Positions 1 to 9,434 of a DNA stretch of 64,000 bases are shown one piece after another. The notes beneath the pieces are model-generated. The model was not told the origin of the DNA. It searched no databases and saw only the letters and a list, made by a program, of their open reading frames with translations. Source of the stretch: Finegoldia magna_J (GTDB lineage: Bacteria > Bacillota > Clostridia > Tissierellales > Peptoniphilaceae); assembly GCF_002243175.1 (NCBI RefSeq), contig NZ_NDYF01000013.1:248001-312000 (forward strand), in the 5' to 3' direction. Position numbers and translations under genes: made by a program. Every line of letters begins with the position of its first letter. The stretch's first letter is position 1.

Positions 1-84
1 AACAATACCCCCCCACATGGTTCGCATTGTTAAGAGGTGTGTCGGGTACTGTTAGTTATATTGTATATTTACTTTTTATCCTTG

Positions 85-480
85 TCAATTTTCTATCTCA
101 ACCTCAAGTCCAGATTTAAGTACTACTTTTAAATATTCGTCATATACAACTATCTTCTCCACTAGTTTCCTTACCAATTCTTCATCATTGCTTTCTATTT
201 CTAACTCCTGATTTTCTAAAAACTCTTCTAATTACTTTAGCCTGCTTTGTTCACTCTTCTCTACCGCCATATCTAGGAGCATCTTTTCTTTTTCATTCCT
301 TAACTCCTCTACCTTGTTTGCAAGGTATGTGTAGTCTTTATTGGCATTAGCTACTTTTAAAAGCTTTCTTGAACCTTTAACATTTCTTTATCTATTTCTT
401 CAATCCTTCCACTTCCTTCACCTGTGATGGCTTTTTCTATATTCTATTTTATTATTTCTTTTAATTCTCCGTTATAAAAT
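85..480 (-). pseudogene. Serine recombinase C-terminal remnant
   Basis: No open frame survives, but the minus strand reads as the coiled-coil tail of a large serine recombinase. The last part reads DEELVRKLVEKIVVYDEY, then LKVVLKSGLEVEIEN and a stop at 85-87. Upstream are YTYLANKVEELRNEKEKML in the same frame, an in-frame TAA between EQSRLK and LEEFLENQ, a frameshift near 375 and further stops. It may be the detached tail of the broken recombinase at 2445-3361, but I cannot show that. Bases 481-747 hold nothing I can name. Confidence 0.7.
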
Positions 481-747
481 ATATGTTGATTGATTACTAT
501 TACAAATATTTATTACAAATGTCTTTCATTCATTTTATTATTATCAAGTTAGTATTGCTTGAAATTAAGTTGTTCATATGCTTGAAATCAAATGTTTAAA
601 TAAAACATCCATAAATCTTTAAGAATTTATTTCAAAAGTTTTCATATCATAATTTAATATAATAGTCTTGATTATAATAAAATTGAAACTGCATCCAGCC
701 ACTAATATTTCCTAAACCTTTAAATTATTAAGTGCTCATATATATTT

Positions 748-1515
748 CTAGTCTTCCTCAAAGTCAATAATAAATTCAGATATCACTGGTTGCAATTTAT
801 ATAATGAACTTATTGCGTATGACATTTGATTATATAAGACCTCATAACTATTTCTTTCTGAAAAAAATATACTTTTTAATTCACCTTCAATTTTTCTATT
901 CATGTAATTTATTCTGTCATCATCAGTGGTTAATGGATTTTCCTCCAACTTATTTGTTTCTAAAAGTATATTTTGGCAAATTTTAGTATCTTGTATTATA
1001 TCATCCATTAATTCTTCAAAATCTGGAAGTTCAATAGATATCTTTACTTTGTTAAACTCAATAGTATTTTCTAACAATTTAAACCTATGTTTCTTCGTAT
1101 TTATTTTTTTAATAAGATATTCGTATTTATTAATAGTATTTAATCTATAATCAGCGGCAAATTCCCTAAACAGATCGTACCTTTTAATCATGGTTGGAAT
1201 TTTTGAAATGTCTTCTAATAAATAAAAGAGTTTATTTGACAACTTTAAGCTTTCAATTTCATTCAAATAATAAATTATTTCAAAAGAAATTTCTATCATG
1301 TTATCTATTTGTCTTATTACTAATGTATTTTTATAATTTCTTACTTGCTGTAAAATTTCTGAATTTTTCAATTCAAGTTCTAATTTTCTATTTTCTTTCA
1401 ATTCTTTTTTTAGTATATTTTTAGCGACAACTGCTGAAACAATTATAGCTAGCACTGATATACATGTAGAAATAACAAATTCAATATTATTTATTACATA
1501 TTTAATGGAAATCAC
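748..1515 (-). CDS. Membrane-anchored helical protein of unknown function
   Basis: Product of about 255 aa, family not recognised. One hydrophobic helix lies at about residues 12-33 (ISTCISVLAIIVSAVVAKNI), and the rest is charged, helix-rich and probably cytoplasmic, with Glu/Lys/Asn-rich stretches suggesting coiled coil. The start is uncertain: the longest frame begins at a GTG overlapping GAGGTG, which itself looks like a ribosome binding site, so translation may begin a few codons later at a non-ATG codon. It is the innermost of several single-gene units in the accessory region and has a copy of the 15-bp repeat about 135 bp upstream. Function unknown. Confidence 0.6.
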   Translation of the reverse strand: MISIKYVINNIEFVISTCISVLAIIVSAVVAKNILKKELKENRKLELELKNSEILQQVRNYKNTLVIRQIDNMIEISFEIIYYLNEIESLKLSNKLFYLLEDISKIPTMIKRYDLFREFAADYRLNTINKYEYLIKKINTKKHRFKLLENTIEFNKVKISIELPDFEELMDDIIQDTKICQNILLETNKLEENPLTTDDDRINYMNRKIEGELKSIFFSERNSYEVLYNQMSYAISSLYKLQPVISEFIIDFEED

Positions 1516-1651
1516 CTCAATAATATTATACTTACTAACTACCTATGGACTGATTAATTAATAATCTATTTTTAAATATCTCCTATTTTTATCAATTGAA
1601 TTATTATTCAGATTGTAAAAAAATAGTATTGTCCCACTTTTCCCTTCAATC

Positions 1652-1666
1652 TTGACATCAATACTA
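1652..1666 (-). repeat. Cassette-type 15-bp repeat, copy 1
   Basis: On the minus strand this reads TAGTATTGATGTCAA. The same core recurs at 3604, 4471 and 5130, each time in the intergenic gap 5' of a minus-strand gene. Here an inverted partial copy (TAGTATTG on the plus strand, about 1625-1632) can pair with it across 26 bases. Confidence 0.6.
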
Positions 1667-1706
1667 CATTCTCCACGTGTGATAGTTAGGCTATATCTAA
1701 AATTAT

Positions 1707-1790
1707 CTATTCGGTTAAATCCGCTGAACTTTCAGATTTTTTCAATATTTTTATTGCCTCACGTATTTTTTTAGTTAGGCTATTTTCCAT
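1707..1790 (-). CDS. Possible 27-aa peptide or remnant
   Basis: An ATG opens a 27-codon frame (MENSLTKKIREAIKILKKS, then ESSADLTE and TAG). The composition is amphipathic and charged, but no convincing ribosome binding site precedes it. It could be a leftover of a larger gene. The rest of 1516-1820 holds only the repeat copy at 1652. Confidence 0.2.
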   Translation of the reverse strand: MENSLTKKIREAIKILKKSESSADLTE

Positions 1791-1820
1791 CGTTATTCAA
1801 ACTATTATTTATATTTTTAC

Positions 1821-2429
1821 CTATTGCATCGAAAAGTTCTTTAATATAGTAGCATCATCTTTTTCATTATTTTTTTCTTTAGAATAACAAAAACTTATAC
1901 TATCATCACCTTTAAAATGTTCAAACAAACTTCTTCTAAGTAATTTGGTTTTATCAGAATTAAACTCACTCCTCTTATGCCCTTGTGGATTTCTTCGTAC
2001 TTTTGTGCAGTATATTTTTTCTGGATCCTCAGAATCACTTAAGCTTAATGAATGAACCATGGCCTCTTTTTCCAACTTTGAAATTTCATCTTTAACTTCA
2101 ATTGGAATTGAATTTCCCAATTGTGAAGTAAACTGCTTTAGTACATCACCAATATTATCGCAATACTTAATGCCAAAATATTCTCTCAATGTTTGTGCAT
2201 CTACAATTAGCTTATTACTATTGGCTTCAATCTCTAAAGAATCATTCAAATCACTCTCTTTCATAAATTTAAGCTTTACAAGAGCGTACTTATTGATTCG
2301 GATTTCAGTCACAACAAATCTTTTAACTAAAACAATGTATTCTGTGTTTTTATAACTGAAAATAAAACTACAAATTGTCCATCCCTTATTTTTCATATCA
2401 TCCTTTAATAATTTTAGATTTTTAAGCAT
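1821..2429 (-). CDS. DUF6037-like hypothetical protein
   Basis: A 202-aa soluble protein beginning MLKNLKLLKDDMKNKGW with a beta-rich N-terminal half (ICSFIFSYKNTEYIVLVKRF). From memory this pattern resembles the DUF6037 family found in mobile and phage-linked loci; no function is established for it. The start follows AGGAGGTATCTAAT at good spacing. That ribosome binding site sits at the broken 3' end of the upstream recombinase fragment, so this gene appears joined into a recombinase gene, as expected for inserted cargo. The C-terminal 60 residues are polar and probably unstructured. Confidence 0.55.
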   Translation of the reverse strand: MLKNLKLLKDDMKNKGWTICSFIFSYKNTEYIVLVKRFVVTEIRINKYALVKLKFMKESDLNDSLEIEANSNKLIVDAQTLREYFGIKYCDNIGDVLKQFTSQLGNSIPIEVKDEISKLEKEAMVHSLSLSDSEDPEKIYCTKVRRNPQGHKRSEFNSDKTKLLRRSLFEHFKGDDSISFCYSKEKNNEKDDATILKNFSMQ

Positions 2430-2444
2430 ATTAGATACCTCCTG

Positions 2445-3361
2445 CTATTTATATAGATTTTTTGAACTATATTTTCTACTCTTCCTAACATTGTCCTCAT
2501 CAAGGTTACTCCTACTTGATTTTTCTTCTTGAACCTTATTAAATACATCCTCTGCAATAATTGCTTCATGATTATCTCTTAGAAGATAATAGTTTTCTTT
2601 ATTTACTGAATCTAAGAGTTTCACAGAGCCTGTATACTTTTCATTTTCTAACATAGTTTCAATACTTCTTTTTTGCCATTTGTTTTTTTCTGTTGGAGAT
2701 TTAATATTTTCTTTTTCAAGTTCTTTGACAATGCCTATGACACTTTTTCCATCTAAATACCAATTAAATATTTTCTTGACTATTTTTGCTTGCTGAAATT
2801 TTATAACCAACTCTCCATTTTCATCATGATCATAGCCATAGCACTTTCGATTATAAAGTTTTGATGTGCCTTGTTCCGCTCTTTGTTTTAGACCCCATCT
2901 TGTATTTTCACTTCGCTGTTCGTTTTCTGATTATGCTAAAAATTCCATAATGGATATGATCATATCTGTATCACCTTCCTGGCTATCTAGATTTTCTTAT
3001 TCGAAGATAATTCTTGCGCTGGCTTGCTTTATTACTTTTAATGCCTCTAAAGCATCTACTGTATCTCGACCAAATCGACTCACGCTCTTTGTAACGATTA
3101 TATTAACGTCTTCTTTCTTTATGTCTTCAAGCATTCTTAAGAATTCTTTTCTACTTGATTTAGTTTTTCCTGATTCAATATCAATGTAAATATCTACAAG
3201 TTTCCAATTAGAGTAATGTGATGTAAGTCTAGTTAAAGCAGATATTTGTGCCACCAAACTATTTAACTGGTCTTTATCTGTCGTGCTGACTCGTGCATAG
3301 ATTCCTACTCGCTGGATTTGGAATTGTTTTTTAGGTAATATCAGATTTATTTTTTATTCAT
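2445..3361 (-). pseudogene. Serine recombinase, broken (catalytic and recombinase domains)
   Basis: Reads as a resolvase-family N-terminal domain (VGIYARVSTTDKDQ carries the nucleophile Ser; then IIVTKSVSRFGRDTVDALE) followed by a Recombinase domain (QQAKIVKKIFNWYLDGKS). It is disabled several ways. An ATG at 3359-3361 with AAGGAG before it runs into TAA after four codons, because one A seems lost from an A-run. Two in-frame stops follow (GAA to TAA after IIFE at about 2997; TAA after MEFLA at about 2935). The frame ends after SSKNLYK where the next gene begins, so the zinc ribbon and coiled coil are missing. Presumed remains of an older integrated element. Confidence 0.85.
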
Positions 3362-3527
3362 ATTGAACTCCTTAATTCAACCTAATTACTATTATATCAT
3401 TTTTATTATATGATAAGTAACCTGATGTTATTCATTCTGTTCACTCCACCTAAAATATACATAGTGTCTACACACCCCTATGCTTTTTACTATCGATATA
3501 TTCCAACAAGATATTTTTCAAATAAAA

Positions 3528-3584
<57 letters not shown>

Positions 3585-3603
3585 GACATCTTATCTTATT
3601 TTC

Positions 3604-3618
3604 TTGACATCAATACTA
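3604..3618 (-). repeat. Cassette-type 15-bp repeat, copy 2
   Basis: Minus strand TAGTATTGATGTCAA, matching copy 1 also in the adjoining GTGTAG/ATGTAG context. It lies 5' of the broken recombinase (3361). Confidence 0.6.
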
Positions 3619-3661
3619 CACTCTCAACATGCCTGGAGTCGACACTATGGATAAAAAGTTC

Positions 3662-3775
3662 ATTTTTTCGTTTCCGCGAACATATCATTGACTTTTTTTA
3701 ATGTTTTCCTCGTATTGGTAAACATATCATAGGGTTTTTTATACTAGTACGTATTTGGAAGCATATCGAGTTTTA
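3662..3775 (+). repeat. Three degenerate direct repeats
   Basis: Three imperfect units each contain a CGT-T-rich lead and AACATATCAT or GCATATCGAG followed by a T-run (near 3670-3700, 3708-3745 and 3748-3775). The gap 3620-3817 has no gene that I can see. Confidence 0.35.
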
Positions 3776-3817
3776 TGTTTTTGATATATAATACACATTA
3801 TATAATGTAGAATTTAC

Positions 3818-4435
3818 TCATTTACAATATCCTTTTATTTTATCTGCATATTTGCTTAAAAGCTCTTTTGAATATACTTTACTTTGGTTAGATTCTCTCA
3901 CTTCGTTCCAAAGAATTGCAGCAACTTTCATCTTATTAGAAAATTTATCACTACGTTCATCTAAGTTAAAATCTTTTACAAACTGGTTCCATTGGTTAGT
4001 AGAATTATCATATTTTGCGTAATCAGAGTCTCCATTATATACATCAAGCATATCTTTAATTGTAAAATTTTTGTCGTTCTTTCTTTTTACTTTTCGCCAA
4101 GATTCTGCCATATTCGCATTAAATTTAAATGGCTTAATTCCAGTTTGCTCTGAAAAATAGTCTCTAAATTTTTGATTGAATGAAAATCCACATTCTAGTA
4201 ATGGAGTATTTAATGTTATATTATCAGTTATCTTTTTATTTTTATTCCTTGAAGATTTTTTTATTTTATTTCCCTTAAAATATTCTTCTATAATATAATT
4301 CAGTTCCTTTTTTGTTCCTCTATATTCTAATCCAAGAGACTTACAAACTTTTGATAACTCCTCTCGATACCAATAATATCTGTTGAATTCTTCAAATGAT
4401 TTTATATCTTTAAATTCAGGTCTACTTTCTAACAT
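3818..4435 (-). CDS. SAP-domain protein (DUF6434-like)
   Basis: A 205-aa protein. Residues about 12-55 (FEEFNRYYWYREELSKVCKSL, then GLEYRGTKKELNYIIEEYF) look like a SAP fold, a helix-extended-helix DNA-binding motif. The C-terminal part (about 75-200) with NMAESWRKVKRKNDKNFT and AAILWNEVRES resembles DUF6434, often fused to SAP. Likely a nucleic-acid binding protein; the role is unknown and such genes are common cargo of mobile elements. It stands alone, with a repeat copy 35 bp upstream and a terminator downstream, so it behaves as a single-gene unit. Confidence 0.65.
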   Translation of the reverse strand: MLESRPEFKDIKSFEEFNRYYWYREELSKVCKSLGLEYRGTKKELNYIIEEYFKGNKIKKSSRNKNKKITDNITLNTPLLECGFSFNQKFRDYFSEQTGIKPFKFNANMAESWRKVKRKNDKNFTIKDMLDVYNGDSDYAKYDNSTNQWNQFVKDFNLDERSDKFSNKMKVAAILWNEVRESNQSKVYSKELLSKYADKIKGYCK

Positions 4436-4470
4436 ACACTTTCCCTCAATTCTCTTTTTTTTCTATTCGT

Positions 4471-4497
4471 TTGTCATCAATACTAGAGCGTCCGCCG
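4471..4497 (-). repeat. Cassette-type repeat, copy 3 (extended)
   Basis: Minus strand core TAGTATTGATGACAA, preceded by GCGGACGCTC. The extended GCGG-GCTC flank is shared with copy 4 but not with copies 1 and 2. Confidence 0.6.
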
Positions 4498-4566
4498 CAG
4501 CTCACATTAAACGAGTAAACACTAGGTATGTCTTATCGACATGTTCGTATGCAGAAACATATCCAT

Positions 4567-4609
4567 GAACCTTTTAACAATTATCTCTGCCTATCGTTAA
4601 AAGGTTTCA
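4567..4609 (-). terminator. Hairpin after the GNAT gene
   Basis: Arms GAACCTTTTAAC / GTTAAAAGGTTTC around a loop of about 18 bases. It lies just beyond the 3' end of the acetyltransferase gene. There is no strong U-run, so its terminator role is tentative. Confidence 0.4.
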
Positions 4610-4629
4610 AGCAAATAAACTTAGAGTTC

Positions 4630-5100
4630 TCACACTCCTAGATATTTAATATATATTTGACACGGATTCCACTCATCCCATAAAGTTGGAAAACATTCCA
4701 ATTCTTTATATCCCATCGCGATATAAAAATGATTTGTAATATCATATTCTTTGTAGTGTCCCATCTGAACAGTTTTTACCTGTGAGTATGTGTAACCCAT
4801 CTTACTTGCCATAGCTTCGTATGCTTTGTTAAGTACCGAGCCAACTCCCATTCTATGGAATTTCCTTTTTATACCCATCACAAAAATCTCTGCACAATCC
4901 TTGCTGGTTGCGTTTAACACAATAAACCCAACAAGTTTATCATTAATATAACAAGCAAGAAAAGGCTTTTCCTGTGAATCTTGAATATATTCTTCTGTAC
5001 TTTCTGGCATTCCAAATCATTCTTGAAGATCATACAATACTTCTCTCGATACAAATTCCTTTTCTAGTTTATTCTCAATTTCTTTTACTTTTATATTCAA
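4630..5100 (-). pseudogene. GNAT-family N-acetyltransferase with a nonsense codon
   Basis: The frame begins at TTG (5098-5100), six bases after GGAGG, and reads NIKVKEIENKLEKEFVSRE, VLYDLQE, TGA (5017-5019), FGMPESTEEYI and on to the end. The TGA replaces what is normally a Trp codon in QEWFG. Downstream are the GNAT core elements: EIFVMGIKRKFHRMGVGSVL (acetyl-CoA binding Q/R-x-x-G-x-G/A type loop) and YKEYDITNHFYIAMGYKE. Reinitiation at the ATG at 5008-5010 could still give a 126-aa product lacking the first strand, so activity is doubtful. A repeat copy lies 30 bp upstream. Confidence 0.75.
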
Positions 5101-5129
5101 TCTAGTCCTCCACAAACTCTAATTTATTC

Positions 5130-5156
5130 TTGTCATCAATACTAGAGCCTCCGCCG
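5130..5156 (-). repeat. Cassette-type repeat, copy 4 (extended)
   Basis: Minus strand core TAGTATTGATGACAA preceded by CGGCGGAGGCTC. It lies between the intact large serine recombinase and its first downstream cargo gene. Confidence 0.6.
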
Positions 5157-5227
5157 TCGAATATTGCCAATCGAAGCTCTTCAACAGACACTTCTCTTGG
5201 AGATTCTTGGCATGGCACCTACCGCTG

Positions 5228-5269
5228 TTTCACATCGATTAACTGTGTTAATCGCGTGAAAGCAGGGTT
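5228..5269. repeat. Inverted repeat at the recombinase 3' end
   Basis: CTGTTTCACATCGATTAAC pairs imperfectly with GTTAATCGCGTGAAAGCAG across a short loop. It is more GC-rich than its surroundings and lies 7 bp past the recombinase stop. It could be a terminator, or part of a recombination site. Confidence 0.4.
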
Positions 5270-5275
5270 AGGGCT

Positions 5276-7030
5276 TCAACGTGCGTTGTCTTTTGCTTGG
5301 TAACATAATTTTTCATCCTCGTCATTTTTGTAGGAGCACAATTTATCAATGTCATTGTCTTTGGCATTTTTTCTTTTATCTTTGAATTTATTAGAATTTT
5401 GACTATCTTTAACTCCTGTTTTGAAGTAGAATGTCAGGTCATATGGGTGGACTGTTCCGTCTTTGTCAATTCTTCCAACCACGACTTTATCCACTATACT
5501 TTCAAATACTGTTCTGTTAAATTCCTCTATAATTTCTTTATTTTCTAAGACTTTTTTAAATTGCTTTAGTCTTTCTTTAATAGAGTTTTCATCTTTTATC
5601 GTTAGTTCTAGTGTTTTCTTTTCATCAAGTAATTCTTCTTTTTGTTTTGTAAGTTTTTTATACTTTTTAGCATAAACTTCTTCATCTATACTATCTTCTA
5701 AATGAAGATTAACTAACTTTCTTTCTTGACCAATGATTCTATTTAATTGGTTTTCTATCTTTTTCAAATCTTTGACTAAAGTATTATCATTTATTTCTTC
5801 TTCTACAATTTTTAAAAAGTCATCTATTACTGTTGAATCTGTTTGGCATAATTGTCTGTAGCTTTCAACAAAAGCTTTTTCTATCGCTGCTTCTTGTATC
5901 CCCTTTGAATGAGGACAATATTTTTTACCTTTTTTTGTTGACTTTACACATTGCCAGTTAATTTTTTTGTAAATGGAACTGGTGTGCCAAGTTCTTCTTG
6001 AAAGTATCTCTCCACAAAATCCACATTCCAGCATACTTGAAAAAGCGTATTGTCTTGATAGTTTTTCTCTCTTCCTATCCTTGTTAGCAATGGTGTTTCT
6101 ATTTTGTGCTCTCCTGAGTCTAATCTCTTGTGCCTTTTCAAAGTCTTCTTTTGATATAATTGGCTCGTGATGATTTTCGATGTGATATTTATCAGATTCA
6201 CCAAAGTTTGCTAGTCTTCTTTTTGTTATGGGATCAACTGTAAAAGTTTTTCCCATTAGTATATCGCCAATATACTTTTCATTTTTAATTACTCCTAACA
6301 CTGTAGTGTCTGACCATTTTGTTTTACCTCTAGGGGTGAGATATCCTTGTTCTTCTAGTTCCCTACCAATGACCGAACCACCATTGCCTTCTAAATATCT
6401 TTTAAAGATATATCTGACAATTTTGGCTTCTTCTTCATTTATAGAGATACTTTTTGTTATAGGGTCATAGTCGTAGCCAAGACAACCTTGAAAACCAATA
6501 AGCTCCCCCTTTTCCATTTTCATTTTCAGTCCTTTTTTAACATGGGCTGAGGTATTTTCTACTTCTTGTTGAGCTACTGAACTTAATATTGTTAATAATA
6601 GCTCTCCATCCATTGTCAAAGTATCTATATTTTCTTCTTCAAATACTACACCAACATTGTTTTCCTTTAATAGTCTTACATACTTTAAGGTATCTAATGT
6701 ATTTCTAGCAAATCTTGATATAGATTTAGTAATTATCATGTCTATATCTCCATTTTGACAATCACTAATCAGTCTCATGAAGTCTGCTCTTTTAGTAGCA
6801 GTTGTTCCTGTAGTTGCTTCATCTGCGTATATACCAGCTAAAATCCAGTTTTTATTATTTTTTATTAGATTTGTATAATAATCAACTTGCGATTTATATG
6901 ATTCAAGTTGGTCTTTACTATCTGTGCTTACTCTACAATATGCTGCAACACGTTTTAAATCTAAATGTAGTGCATTTCTATTTCTTGCTCCTGTATTTGA
7001 AGCTTTTATTACTTTTACTTTAGTATTCAT
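5276..7030 (-). CDS. Large serine recombinase (site-specific integrase)
   Basis: A 584-aa protein with all domains of the large serine integrase family. The resolvase domain spans residues about 25-170: nucleophile Ser in YCRVSTDSKDQ, and DMIITKSISRFARNT carrying the conserved Ser/Arg residues. The Recombinase domain spans about 195-300 (YDYDPITKSISINEEEAKI, KWSDTTVLGVIKNEKY). A zinc ribbon follows (CGFCGEIL at about 350 and WQC, then CPH), then a long coiled coil (about 415-510). It would integrate or excise a mobile element through a Ser-DNA intermediate. GGAGG precedes the ATG. The gene appears intact, unlike the two recombinase relics nearby. The C-terminal 45 residues are polar and unusual. 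Confidence 0.9.
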   Translation of the reverse strand: MNTKVKVIKASNTGARNRNALHLDLKRVAAYCRVSTDSKDQLESYKSQVDYYTNLIKNNKNWILAGIYADEATTGTTATKRADFMRLISDCQNGDIDMIITKSISRFARNTLDTLKYVRLLKENNVGVVFEEENIDTLTMDGELLLTILSSVAQQEVENTSAHVKKGLKMKMEKGELIGFQGCLGYDYDPITKSISINEEEAKIVRYIFKRYLEGNGGSVIGRELEEQGYLTPRGKTKWSDTTVLGVIKNEKYIGDILMGKTFTVDPITKRRLANFGESDKYHIENHHEPIISKEDFEKAQEIRLRRAQNRNTIANKDRKREKLSRQYAFSSMLECGFCGEILSRRTWHTSSIYKKINWQCVKSTKKGKKYCPHSKGIQEAAIEKAFVESYRQLCQTDSTVIDDFLKIVEEEINDNTLVKDLKKIENQLNRIIGQERKLVNLHLEDSIDEEVYAKKYKKLTKQKEELLDEKKTLELTIKDENSIKERLKQFKKVLENKEIIEEFNRTVFESIVDKVVVGRIDKDGTVHPYDLTFYFKTGVKDSQNSNKFKDKRKNAKDNDIDKLCSYKNDEDEKLCYQAKDNAR

Positions 7031-7085
7031 TTTACCTCCTTCCCATTTTGTATCTTTCTACAGTGTTATTATATCACAAGAACAA

Positions 7086-7223
7086 TTACTTTCTATCCAT
7101 CTTCTTATAATCATTTTCTAACCTGTTCTTAATTTTTGTATATTCCATATCATTAATTAATTTAAGATCATAAAGTCTACATAACATAGCAACTCTCATA
7201 CTATAAATCTTTATTGCTTGCAT
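7086..7223 (-). CDS. Small helical protein upstream of the recombinase
   Basis: A 45-aa frame (MQAIKIYSMRVAMLCRLYDL, then KLINDMEYTKIKNRL, ending KKMDRK) with a strong GGAGG nine bases before ATG. The pattern LYDLKLINDMEYTKIKNRLE resembles the SHOCT short C-terminal domain, a helix-turn-helix-like oligomerisation module. It lies 55 bp upstream of the recombinase on the same strand and is probably cotranscribed. It could be a directionality or accessory factor; this is inference from position only. Confidence 0.55.
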   Translation of the reverse strand: MQAIKIYSMRVAMLCRLYDLKLINDMEYTKIKNRLENDYKKMDRK

Positions 7224-7451
7224 TTTAACCTCCTATGTAAGTTATTTTTTTACCTTTGTAAGTGAATTAAATTTGAAATATGCTAATCTCACATAATCAA
7301 TTTCAAGAATCTTCACACTTCAAAGTATTTGGATTTTTATAAAAAGATGACAAAATACCCCTCACTTTATAAAGTGAAATTTGCCCTCTTTGGCAACCAA
7401 AGTTTTTATTTTTTATAGTATTTTTGAGTTTCAATGATTAATTTGAGCATA

Positions 7452-7491
7452 AAAAAATGAGGACTTATGCTATTAGGCATAAATCCTCTAA
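7452..7491 (-). terminator. Rho-independent terminator
   Basis: Inverted repeat GAGGACTTATGC / GCATAAATCCTC, followed on the minus strand by ATTTTTTTATG. It lies downstream of the ABC transporter operon ending at 7691. The stretch 7224-7690 otherwise holds no gene that I can support. Confidence 0.65.
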
Positions 7492-7690
7492 AATAAAAGA
7501 AACTCTCTCTGATAAGAATTATATTTAATTTTTTAACTGAGTTATCTAACTTGTAAACAGCTTAAACCAAAGAAAAAAGGTAAGTTTATCTTAATTATAT
7601 TTTTTTGCATATTTTACCTCCATTCTTTTAAAACCGTTCTTAAACTAATTATTAATTATCTTTTTAATTTTGTTTCAAATGAACCCATTT

Positions 7691-9433
7691 TTAAATCTTC
7701 CACTTTTCAGATTGTTTTCTGATTTCAATAAAATCCTTATATATTCCATGTTTAGATGCAAGTTCACTATGTGTTCCTACTTGTTTTATAACACCATCTT
7801 TTAAAACAACTATCTGATCTGCATTTTTTACAGTAGAAAGCTTGTGTGCAATTACAATAACGGTTTTGCCTTTTAATAAGTTTTTCAAAGCAATCAATAA
7901 TTCTTTTTCATTTTCTGGATCTACGCTCGAAGTTGCCTCATCAAGAACTACAAACCTACTCGGTTTTAACATGGCTCTTGCAATAGAAATTCGTTGACGC
8001 TCACCACCCGATAGATTTGACCCCCCTTCTTGCAAAACCGTTTCATAAGCTTGTGGCAATTTCATAATAAAATCATGGCACTGAGCTTTTTTGGCAATAT
8101 CTATCATTTCTTCATCTGTTGCATTTGGATTACCAAACTTAATATTGTTTTTTATGGTATCATCAAAAAGATACACGTCTTGAAAAACAAAGCTAAAATT
8201 TGAAAGCAATTCATCATACTTGTACTGTTTAATATTTAGATTTCCAACTTTTACTTCGCCAGAATTTACATCCCAAAACCTCGCCATTAAATTGCAAAGT
8301 GTTGTTTTACCACTTCCTGAAAATCCAACAAGAGCAGTAGTTTTTCCATCTGGAACAAGCATACTTAAATTATTGAAAAGATTTTCTTTTCCATAAGAAA
8401 ATGAAATATTATTCATTGATATTTCTGCTTTATCTACTTCTGTCATTTCACCTTCTTCAATTACAGGCAAATTTCTTAAATTTATAACAGTATTAAGATT
8501 TCGTACGGCAACACCCTTAATACTCTGCATACTTCCTGCTAATTCAAATCCAGAAAAAACAACAAAACTCATAACAATTAATATAATAGCTTTAGTAACT
8601 TCAATATCCCCTGATAAATATCTTATTATAGAACTAAAAATTATCACACAAATACCAAGTTTAAATACTAACAAGAATAAAAACTGTGTTGGAACTAAAA
8701 TTTTTTCTACAGCAAGGAAACCTTTGCGACTTTTTGTAATACTTTCGTTTAGTTCCTTAACTGTATTTTGATCTTTTCCAAATGCTTTAGTTATTCCTAT
8801 CCCATTTACATACTCAAGCATTTTTTCACTTAAATCCAATTTAAGTCCTAACAATCTCTCTGTTAGTTGATCTGTGCTTTTTTGTGTGAATAAGTTTACT
8901 AAGGTTCCAACAATCAAAGTCAACAATATAATTATAGCTGTTGCAAAATCATAAGGTAGTATGAAAATAACCATAATTAGTGTCTGTATTGTTCCTACAA
9001 GCATTTGTTCAATAATAAAAACTCCTATTGTTTCAAGTTCACCTATAACAGTTGACAATGCTCCTGCTATATTCCCTAAAGAATTTGTGCTGAAATATCC
9101 CATGTTTACATTTTTTAAACGATCACCAATATATAATCTATTTTCTGCTCCTAAATTGTACGAAGCAATATATTTGTTTTTATCAGCCAGATATCCAAAT
9201 ATAATTTTTCCCACCACACTTATAGCTGCAATAATAAAAACAGTATACACATCTTTTATTAAAATGCTTTGGTTCGTGAATATATTTTCACAAATTTTGG
9301 TCAAACATAATAGAATTGCACCTAAAGAAACTCCTTCAAATACTCCCTTAAATACATCAAAAATAAGCATTTTTGTTATTTTATTTGAATATGACCCTGA
9401 CACCTCATATAAAGTTTTTATCAATTCTCTCAC
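7691..9433 (-). CDS. ABC transporter permease-ATPase, subunit 2
   Basis: A 580-aa half-transporter: six membrane helices in residues about 1-310, then a nucleotide-binding domain with Walker A GFSGSGKTT, Q-loop FVFQDVY, signature LSGGERQ, Walker B RFVVLDEAT and H-loop IAHKLST. All catalytic residues are present. The stop of the upstream partner (9435) and this start are separated by one base, so the two are coupled and probably form a heterodimer. Last gene of the TetR/ECF operon. The fold is exporter-type, but in this operon type (compare YbtPQ or IrtAB) such pairs can import metal chelates. The substrate cannot be read from sequence. Confidence 0.85.
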   Translation of the reverse strand: MRELIKTLYEVSGSYSNKITKMLIFDVFKGVFEGVSLGAILLCLTKICENIFTNQSILIKDVYTVFIIAAISVVGKIIFGYLADKNKYIASYNLGAENRLYIGDRLKNVNMGYFSTNSLGNIAGALSTVIGELETIGVFIIEQMLVGTIQTLIMVIFILPYDFATAIIILLTLIVGTLVNLFTQKSTDQLTERLLGLKLDLSEKMLEYVNGIGITKAFGKDQNTVKELNESITKSRKGFLAVEKILVPTQFLFLLVFKLGICVIIFSSIIRYLSGDIEVTKAIILIVMSFVVFSGFELAGSMQSIKGVAVRNLNTVINLRNLPVIEEGEMTEVDKAEISMNNISFSYGKENLFNNLSMLVPDGKTTALVGFSGSGKTTLCNLMARFWDVNSGEVKVGNLNIKQYKYDELLSNFSFVFQDVYLFDDTIKNNIKFGNPNATDEEMIDIAKKAQCHDFIMKLPQAYETVLQEGGSNLSGGERQRISIARAMLKPSRFVVLDEATSSVDPENEKELLIALKNLLKGKTVIVIAHKLSTVKNADQIVVLKDGVIKQVGTHSELASKHGIYKDFIEIRKQSEKWKI

Positions 9434-9434
9434 T

